Source of the DNA: Candidatus Sulfopaludibacter sp. SbA3
Lineage (GTDB): Bacteria; Acidobacteriota; Terriglobia; 20CM-2-55-15
Direction of reading: 5' to 3'
Length of the DNA: 9,790 bases
NCBI GenBank assembly: GCA_945861845.1
Contig: CAMAWS010000079.1
Span: 1-9,790, forward strand
Part shown: positions 5,716 to 9,790 of the stretch, in pieces
Numbering within the stretch: the first letter of the stretch is position 1
How the letters are laid out: the number at the start of each line of letters is the position of its first letter
Position numbers and translations under genes: made by a program
The notes under the pieces: generated by a model
Told to the model about the DNA's origin: nothing
The model's database searches: none
What the model saw: the letters and a program-made list of their open reading frames with translations, nothing else

Positions 5716-6326
5716 CCTAAGCCTCCAAATGAAGAAATGATGTCCTTGATCCGGTCTTCCTGCCGCGACGGCAAGTCGCCGCCTCGCACGATGGCTTCGA
5801 GAAGCAGGACGGAATCTTCAAGAACGTCATTAACGATGATGTAGTTGTAATCGCGATAAAAAACAATCTCGCCCCTGGCAATTTCAAGACGGCGCCGGAT
5901 GGTATCCTCCGGCTCCAGCCTTCTTGCCCGCAGGCGCCGCTCCAGTTCTGCAAAAGAGGGCGGCAGGATAAAAATCGAAACCGCTCCCGGCATCTTGCTC
6001 TTGACCTGCAGCGCACCCTGTACATCGATGTCCAGGATGACGTCCTTCCCTGCCTCCAGGTTGCCTTCGACAAAAGTGCGCGACGTGCCGTAAAGCTGTC
6101 CCTGGTATTCCGCCCATTCGAGAAATTCCTCCCGGTCCACCATCGCAAGAAAAGTCTCGCGGTCTGTAAAGAAATAGTCGACACCGTTCCGCTCTCCCTT
6201 TCGCGGCTGCCGCGTAGTGTGAGAGACCGAAAACTTCAAATCATTGAATTGACGAAGCAGGTACTGGAGTAAAGTGGTTTTCCCCGATCCCGAAGGAGCT
6301 GAGACGATATAAAGGTTTCCGCGCAT
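5712..6326 (-). CDS. gmk: Guanylate kinase
   Basis: Guanylate kinase transfers phosphate from ATP to GMP or dGMP in purine nucleotide synthesis. Counted from ATG 6326 the protein has 204 residues, usual for the family. The P-loop SAPSGSGKTT is at 9-18. The GMP-binding segment is SHTTRQPRKGERNGVDYFF, with Ser35, Arg39 and Arg42. Glu70 and the YGT at 79-81 also belong to the GMP site. The Walker B-like ILDIDVQGA is at 97-105, and the Arg-rich lid is near 131-151. A GTG at 6347 would add seven residues (MVFNQCR). I prefer ATG 6326 because MRGNLYIVSAPSG is the usual N-terminus and because a TAGAAT -10-like box (6350-6355, minus strand) would start transcription downstream of the GTG. Neither start has a good Shine-Dalgarno sequence. 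It is the first gene of the operon that continues to priA. Confidence 0.96.
   Translation of the reverse strand: MRGNLYIVSAPSGSGKTTLLQYLLRQFNDLKFSVSHTTRQPRKGERNGVDYFFTDRETFLAMVDREEFLEWAEYQGQLYGTSRTFVEGNLEAGKDVILDIDVQGALQVKSKMPGAVSIFILPPSFAELERRLRARRLEPEDTIRRRLEIARGEIVFYRDYNYIIVNDVLEDSVLLLEAIVRGGDLPSRQEDRIKDIISSFGGLG
5722..5726 (-). promoter_or_regulatory. rpoZ: Shine-Dalgarno site that fixes the TTG start of rpoZ
   Basis: On the minus strand GGAGG lies six bases before TTG 5715, inside the 3' end of gmk. No ATG or GTG lies at a suitable distance in the rpoZ frame. The site therefore supports initiation at a rare TTG codon that overlaps the gmk stop. Confidence 0.7.
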
Positions 6327-6423
6327 TCGGCATTGATTGAAAACCACTTATTCTAACGCACTTAGCACGCGAAGCTCTACAACTTATTGGAAACTGGACT
6401 GCGGGCGGGCGTAAAGCCGGCGG

Positions 6424-7311
6424 CTACGGGGTTGTCCTGGCGGGCCGGGAAACGTTCTGTTCGGCGCCAACCATACTTTCCGGGGACCTGTTGTTGTCCT
6501 GGCAGACGTATTCGAAAAGTTCCGTTCCGGCGCTCCAGCGAAGAATAAAACCGCCCGTCCATGGGGCCGTATACGCTCCCGGATCGTCAACGGTAAGCTC
6601 ATAGGTCATCGTGTCGAAGTTGGTTCGCGTGAAGCGTTCGGTCAAGTGAAGCTGCTCGGTGTGCGGCGTGCCTTCCCTGTCGATCCAGAATTTTTCAGTG
6701 AAACCGACAGTGTCCACGACGAGGCTGTCTCCATCCCAGCGGCCAATCGAATGACCATAGGCCGTCGGCTCGAGGTTCCCGGGATGAAGCCGTCCATCCA
6801 TATAGATGATGCGATAGCTGTGCGGACCTCCGATATCAACGATGAACATGCGTTTCAGTTCCGGCATGTCCAGGAACTCGACGCCGTAAGGCGTTATGAA
6901 TTGCCGCGCCCCTCCGGACATCTTGCAGCGCGTGTGGGGGTCATCGGCCTCGATATTCGCCGCACGGGCAGCGTGCAACGCTCTCGCCCACGGTTGAAAC
7001 GGCACATCCTTGATATCGATGTTATTCGGAAGGTGGGTTGCAGGATTTGCGCGGTTCACGCTCCCCGGATTGACCGCCAGTTGAACGATACCTGCCGGAG
7101 CCCACACGCCCGCCTGGCCTTCCACTGGACCAAGATTCACCCGGCCGTCGGGTAGGCGAGGAGTCGGAAGTGACGGACGCCGATTCTGAGGTTGGGCCTG
7201 GGCAGCAACTGGAGAACCCAGCGTCTGCCCACCATCTGGTTGAACCTGCGAAAATGACGGTATTGCGGAAACCGCAATCGCCACGAACAATACTATGAAA
7301 CGATTTCGCAT
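6424..7311 (-). CDS. Secreted conserved protein of unknown function
   Basis: A 295-residue protein with an N-terminal signal peptide: MRNR, then a hydrophobic stretch, ending near SAIPSFSQ (15-22). A Gln/Pro-rich linker (about 22-55) follows. The body carries conserved-looking blocks: YMDGRLHP (170-177), YGHSIGRWDGDSLVVDT (185-201), HTEQLHLTERF (217-227), DDPGAYTAPW (242-251) and EYVCQDNN (267-274). I recognise this pattern from a family common in Acidobacteriota and some Proteobacteria that is generally annotated as hypothetical; I know of no established activity. Cys129 and Cys270 could form a disulfide. The start lies 4 bases after the hydrolase stop (TGACGATATG) with no clear Shine-Dalgarno sequence, so it is probably translated together with the hydrolase. 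The 76-base gap before gmk contains no recognisable terminator. Confidence 0.8.
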   Translation of the reverse strand: MRNRFIVLFVAIAVSAIPSFSQVQPDGGQTLGSPVAAQAQPQNRRPSLPTPRLPDGRVNLGPVEGQAGVWAPAGIVQLAVNPGSVNRANPATHLPNNIDIKDVPFQPWARALHAARAANIEADDPHTRCKMSGGARQFITPYGVEFLDMPELKRMFIVDIGGPHSYRIIYMDGRLHPGNLEPTAYGHSIGRWDGDSLVVDTVGFTEKFWIDREGTPHTEQLHLTERFTRTNFDTMTYELTVDDPGAYTAPWTGGFILRWSAGTELFEYVCQDNNRSPESMVGAEQNVSRPARTTP

Positions 7312-7315
7312 ATCG

Positions 7316-8263
7316 TCAGCGCGCGTTCCCCGTGGCCCGCGGCGGAAGCGATGGCGACGCCGGGCAACAGCCCTTTATAACTTTGGTGTCCTTTCGCCCG
7401 AGCACTACGTTCAGATAATTGTGGACTGCAATCGTTGTCTGGTCGTTGTATTTGCCAATGTCGGTGCTGGCCGCAAAGTGATCCTTCCCGAAAAGCTCGA
7501 CGACTTCGCCCTTGTGGCCAGCGGCACGGAGCGCGTCCACGGTGGTACGCGCGGTACCCAGGCCGTTTCCGAGGCCCGGCGCATTCGAACCGGGGCCGGT
7601 GTTCAGGAACAAGAACGCAGGGATGTATTTGTCATTCTTGAAATCCCTGCCATTGACACCGCCGCCGTCAATCACGACAACGCCTTTAAGCGCGCTGAGG
7701 TCCTTGCCTGCATTCTTGAGGAACATTTCGGTCATTCCAACCTGAACGACAACGCCTGCGCCGAACGAGTGTCCGCTGAGAAAAATCTGATTGGGATTGC
7801 CGCCAAGCCTCGCGATATTGCTGTGGACCCACGCTACGGCATCCGCCACGTCCTGGTTAGCATTCGGAAAGCCGCCGTCCTTGCCCAGACGGTAATTAAC
7901 GCTGACAAAGATGAATCCTTCTTTCACGACAAAATAGGCCGGCTTGTCGCCAAGATCGAATGACAAGGCCTTGTCTCCCCTGTCGCCGCCGCCGCCATGG
8001 ACGTACATCATTACCGGCGCGTTTGTGAGGGGCAGGTCCAGCGTGTACACGTCGAGACTCTGAGAGTTTGCATCCACATTTGGAGCGTTCGCATATCGAA
8101 TGTTCTGGTACCACATTCCAGCAAAAGGCTCATAGTCCGGCAGGATCGTCGAACCGAAATGGACGTGACCAAACGGGGATTCGTGAGCAATGGCGTTCCC
8201 ACTGTTGAATGTCAAAGCCGCAGCCAACGCCGCGAATGCAATTATCGTGTTCCTGACAGTCAT
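7316..8263 (-). CDS. Secreted alpha/beta hydrolase (esterase/lipase-like)
   Basis: A 315-residue protein counted from ATG 8263. The signal peptide has a hydrophobic core (TIIAFAALAAALTF) and a likely cut after NAIA (residue 26). The fold is of the alpha/beta hydrolase esterase type: the oxyanion motif HGGGG (89-93), NYRLGKDGGFPNANQDVADA in the strand/helix before the nucleophile, and the nucleophile elbow GHSFGA with Ser166. The base is probably His262 (GKDHFA). The acidic member normally sits after the strand here seen as AFLFLNTGPGSN (216-227), where no Asp or Glu is visible. The last 25 residues (KVIKGCCPASPSLPPRATGN) look disordered and include two adjacent Cys. The substrate is unknown; BD-FAE or formamidase-like hydrolases are the nearest relatives I can name. 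It is the first gene of a coupled pair with the secreted protein at 6424-7311. Confidence 0.85.
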   Translation of the reverse strand: MTVRNTIIAFAALAAALTFNSGNAIAHESPFGHVHFGSTILPDYEPFAGMWYQNIRYANAPNVDANSQSLDVYTLDLPLTNAPVMMYVHGGGGDRGDKALSFDLGDKPAYFVVKEGFIFVSVNYRLGKDGGFPNANQDVADAVAWVHSNIARLGGNPNQIFLSGHSFGAGVVVQVGMTEMFLKNAGKDLSALKGVVVIDGGGVNGRDFKNDKYIPAFLFLNTGPGSNAPGLGNGLGTARTTVDALRAAGHKGEVVELFGKDHFAASTDIGKYNDQTTIAVHNYLNVVLGRKDTKVIKGCCPASPSLPPRATGNAR

Positions 8264-8269
8264 CACTGA

Positions 8270-8274
8270 CCTCC
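8270..8274 (-). promoter_or_regulatory. Shine-Dalgarno site that decides the hydrolase start
   Basis: GGAGG on the minus strand lies six bases before ATG 8263 but only three bases before the adjacent in-frame GTG 8266. The spacing favours the ATG, which shortens the protein by one residue. Confidence 0.65.
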
Positions 8275-8285
8275 AACTCGCAGTG

Positions 8286-8315
8286 ACTATAGGATGGGTC
8301 CGGCCGCTAAAGCAA
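8286..8315 (-). promoter_or_regulatory. Putative promoter of the hydrolase/secreted-protein pair
   Basis: On the minus strand TATAGT (8286-8291) resembles a -10 box. TTGCTT (8310-8315) lies 18 bases upstream and is a half-matching -35. Transcription would begin near 8279, leaving a 5' leader of about 16 bases that holds the GGAGG. This is inferred from sequence only. Confidence 0.4.
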
Positions 8316-8343
8316 TTTATTCCCCGGCTCGTTCCTATATAAT
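8316..8343 (+). promoter_or_regulatory. Putative promoter of the dienelactone hydrolase gene
   Basis: A consensus TATAAT is at 8338-8343. The best -35 candidate, TTTATT at 8316-8321, has a 16-base spacer and a poor match. The start point would be near 8350, giving a leader of about 24 bases with AGGG (8364-8367) before ATG 8374. Its -35 region abuts the -35 of the opposite promoter, so a shared regulator is possible. Confidence 0.45.
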
Positions 8344-8373
8344 GTCGGCAAATTTTTCCAACCAGGGTGAAAC

Positions 8374-9790
8374 ATGAGAAAACGGGTATTTCTGAATGCT
8401 CTTGCGGGCTTTGTGCTTGTCGCGCTGGCAGTCCAGTACGCAGCCGGGCCTTCCACAGTGGCCATCGCCGCAGAAGTTCGGGCGCTCCGCTCCACGTTGC
8501 CGGCGGACGTAGGCGTCAGGACCGTTCTGAATACGACGACGCGTCACCGCGAATGGGTCCACGTGCCTGTGGGGTCTACCGAAGCTGCGGCATTTATTGT
8601 TTACCCGGAACGCGCGGACAAAGGGCCGGTCGTGGTCCTCACGTCGGACAACGGGGCATCCGACTGGATTCGAGCCGTAGGCGACCAGATTGCGGCCGAG
8701 GGATTTATCGCAGTCGTACCCGACGTGGCAACGAACTCGGCGGACTCAACGAATGCGCTGAATGCGATTGAAGCCGTGCGCCGCCATGCGCTCTCCCTTC
8801 CTTCGGCGAACGGCGTGGGCGCAAGCCTGGTGTTCTCTTCCGGAATCACCGGCGATCGCGTTCGGGCCGAAACCGATTCTCCAGCCACTGGAAAACGCGC
8901 CGCCTCATTCCGGCCGACCGCCGCAGCGTGGCCACAGATTGTTGGGTTCCTCAATAAAGAAACGGCGAACACCCCATTGGCCGGACAGAATCCCAATGCG
9001 CCGGAAGACCACACGGCGCACATGGCGGCGCTCGCAATGCTGCAGCCGCCTGCGGCGCCTGCACGGGCCGCGCAAGCGGGACGGGGCAATCAACCGGTGG
9101 GCTATCCGCAGGGAAAACTGCCCAATCTGCCGGCCGGCCGGTATACGGCGAAGTCGACGCTGGCGAAATCAACGCTCCGCAAGGAATTCGTCGACATCAT
9201 GGTCGGAAACGTGAAGCTCCACACCTGGGTCGTGTATCCCGAAGGGAATGCCCCCGCGCCCGTGATGCTCGTCATGCAGCACGGCCTTGGCCTCGATGAG
9301 TGGGTGCGCGCCTTCGCCGATCAAATGGCAGTCCAGGGTTTCATCGCAATCGCACCGGACCTGTTCTCGGGCCTCGGTCCGAATGGTGGAAACTGGGAGT
9401 CCTTCATCGGCACAGACGAAGTCATGAGAGCCGCCGGAGGAATCAATCAAGACGAGGGGATACGGCGATATAAGGCCGCCTATGATTGGGGCATGAAGCT
9501 TCCTCGCGCCAACGGCAAGAGCGCATCGATCGGTTTCTGTGCGGGCGGCGGCTACGCCTTCAGATTTGCCGCCGAAGTGCCGGGCATCAATGCCGCCGTT
9601 TCGTTTTATGGCGGCACGCCAAGCGAAGAACTGATGACGAAGATCAAAGCGCCGGTGCTGGCTTTCTACGGCGAGGATGATGCCAGGGTCACTGCCGCGG
9701 CGATACCGACGGAAGCCGCCATGAAACGCCTCGGCAAGTCCTTCGAGTTCCACGTGTATCCGCACACCACTCACGCGTTCCTGGATTATC
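8374..9790 (+). CDS. Exported tandem dienelactone-hydrolase-family protein (3' end outside window)
   Basis: An open frame from ATG 8374 runs off the right edge after 472 residues. The N-terminus (MRKRVFLNALAGFVLVALAV) is a signal peptide or anchor, with a possible cut near AIAA (residue 33). The C-terminal domain, from about 271, is an intact dienelactone hydrolase-like fold. Its Cys-Asp-His triad is Cys389 in SIGFCAGGG, Asp436 in YGEDDARV and His467 in TTHAFLD. These enzymes hydrolyse lactone or ester bonds. Residues 60 to about 196 form a second, degenerate copy in which the nucleophile position reads VFSSG (Ser155) and the Asp/His part is missing. An Ala/Pro/Gln-rich linker (about 213-244) joins the two. 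The start has an AGGG Shine-Dalgarno seven bases ahead. By comparison with the family, only a few dozen residues should be missing. The substrate is unknown. Confidence 0.88.
   Translation, partial: MRKRVFLNALAGFVLVALAVQYAAGPSTVAIAAEVRALRSTLPADVGVRTVLNTTTRHREWVHVPVGSTEAAAFIVYPERADKGPVVVLTSDNGASDWIRAVGDQIAAEGFIAVVPDVATNSADSTNALNAIEAVRRHALSLPSANGVGASLVFSSGITGDRVRAETDSPATGKRAASFRPTAAAWPQIVGFLNKETANTPLAGQNPNAPEDHTAHMAALAMLQPPAAPARAAQAGRGNQPVGYPQGKLPNLPAGRYTAKSTLAKSTLRKEFVDIMVGNVKLHTWVVYPEGNAPAPVMLVMQHGLGLDEWVRAFADQMAVQGFIAIAPDLFSGLGPNGGNWESFIGTDEVMRAAGGINQDEGIRRYKAAYDWGMKLPRANGKSASIGFCAGGGYAFRFAAEVPGINAAVSFYGGTPSEELMTKIKAPVLAFYGEDDARVTAAAIPTEAAMKRLGKSFEFHVYPHTTHAFLDY

Noticed and set aside
6395..6426. 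GC-rich GCGGGCGGGCGTAAAGCCGG segment at the end of the secreted-protein gene, considered as a terminator or dispersed palindromic repeat
   Set aside because: The arms around TAAA pair over only three bases before mismatches, and there is no T-tract. A short TAGCCGC word also follows the priA stop, but it is too short to call a repeat.
7295..7963. A 222-codon open frame on the + strand opposite the hydrolase gene
   Set aside because: It mirrors the codon structure of the real gene on the other strand, has no recognisable domain, and the minus-strand protein has a signal peptide and hydrolase motifs.
9169..9774. A 201-codon open frame on the - strand opposite the dienelactone hydrolase
   Set aside because: The + strand carries an intact Cys-Asp-His hydrolase; the antisense frame shows no motif and is a shadow.

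Overview
The window looks like a chromosomal segment of a member of the Acidobacteriota, possibly Solibacter-like. This rests on the housekeeping gene order gmk-rpoZ-coaBC-udg-priA, on the type of TPR protein at the left edge, and on a secreted unknown family that I associate with that phylum. The phylum is an inference from gene content. No rRNA or tRNA gene, CRISPR array or insertion sequence was seen.

Left part (1-1549, + strand). The 3' end of a TPR protein is followed by a small toxin-antitoxin island. Its first unit is an intact ribbon-helix-helix (RHH) antitoxin gene (363-590) whose toxin partner is broken. What follows is a chimeric relic: a PIN-toxin C-terminus that runs in frame into a histidine-kinase C-terminus (590-863). 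Its second unit is a complete vapBC pair (910-1549). That pair has a perfect 17-bp palindrome just ahead of what looks like a leaderless antitoxin start, and a TTG-started toxin that overlaps the antitoxin.

Middle part (1581-6326, - strand). This is a tight housekeeping operon read leftward: guanylate kinase, RNA polymerase omega, the bifunctional CoA enzyme CoaBC, a family 4 uracil-DNA glycosylase and the PriA helicase. Genes are joined by 4-base stop/start overlaps or gaps of 2-18 bases. It links nucleotide supply, transcription, cofactor synthesis, base-excision repair and replication restart. It converges on the vapBC pair with about 30 bases between them.

Right part (6424-9790). Two exported proteins are encoded leftward as a coupled pair: an alpha/beta hydrolase and a conserved protein of unknown function. 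A third exported protein is encoded rightward and runs off the window. It contains a degenerate, internally deleted copy of a dienelactone-hydrolase domain in front of an intact one. The two directions are separated by a short region with recognisable sigma-70-like boxes on both strands.

I see no clear new multi-gene system. The points most worth a second look are the duplicated hydrolase, the PIN/kinase chimera, the palindrome at the leaderless vapB start, and the coupled secreted pair.
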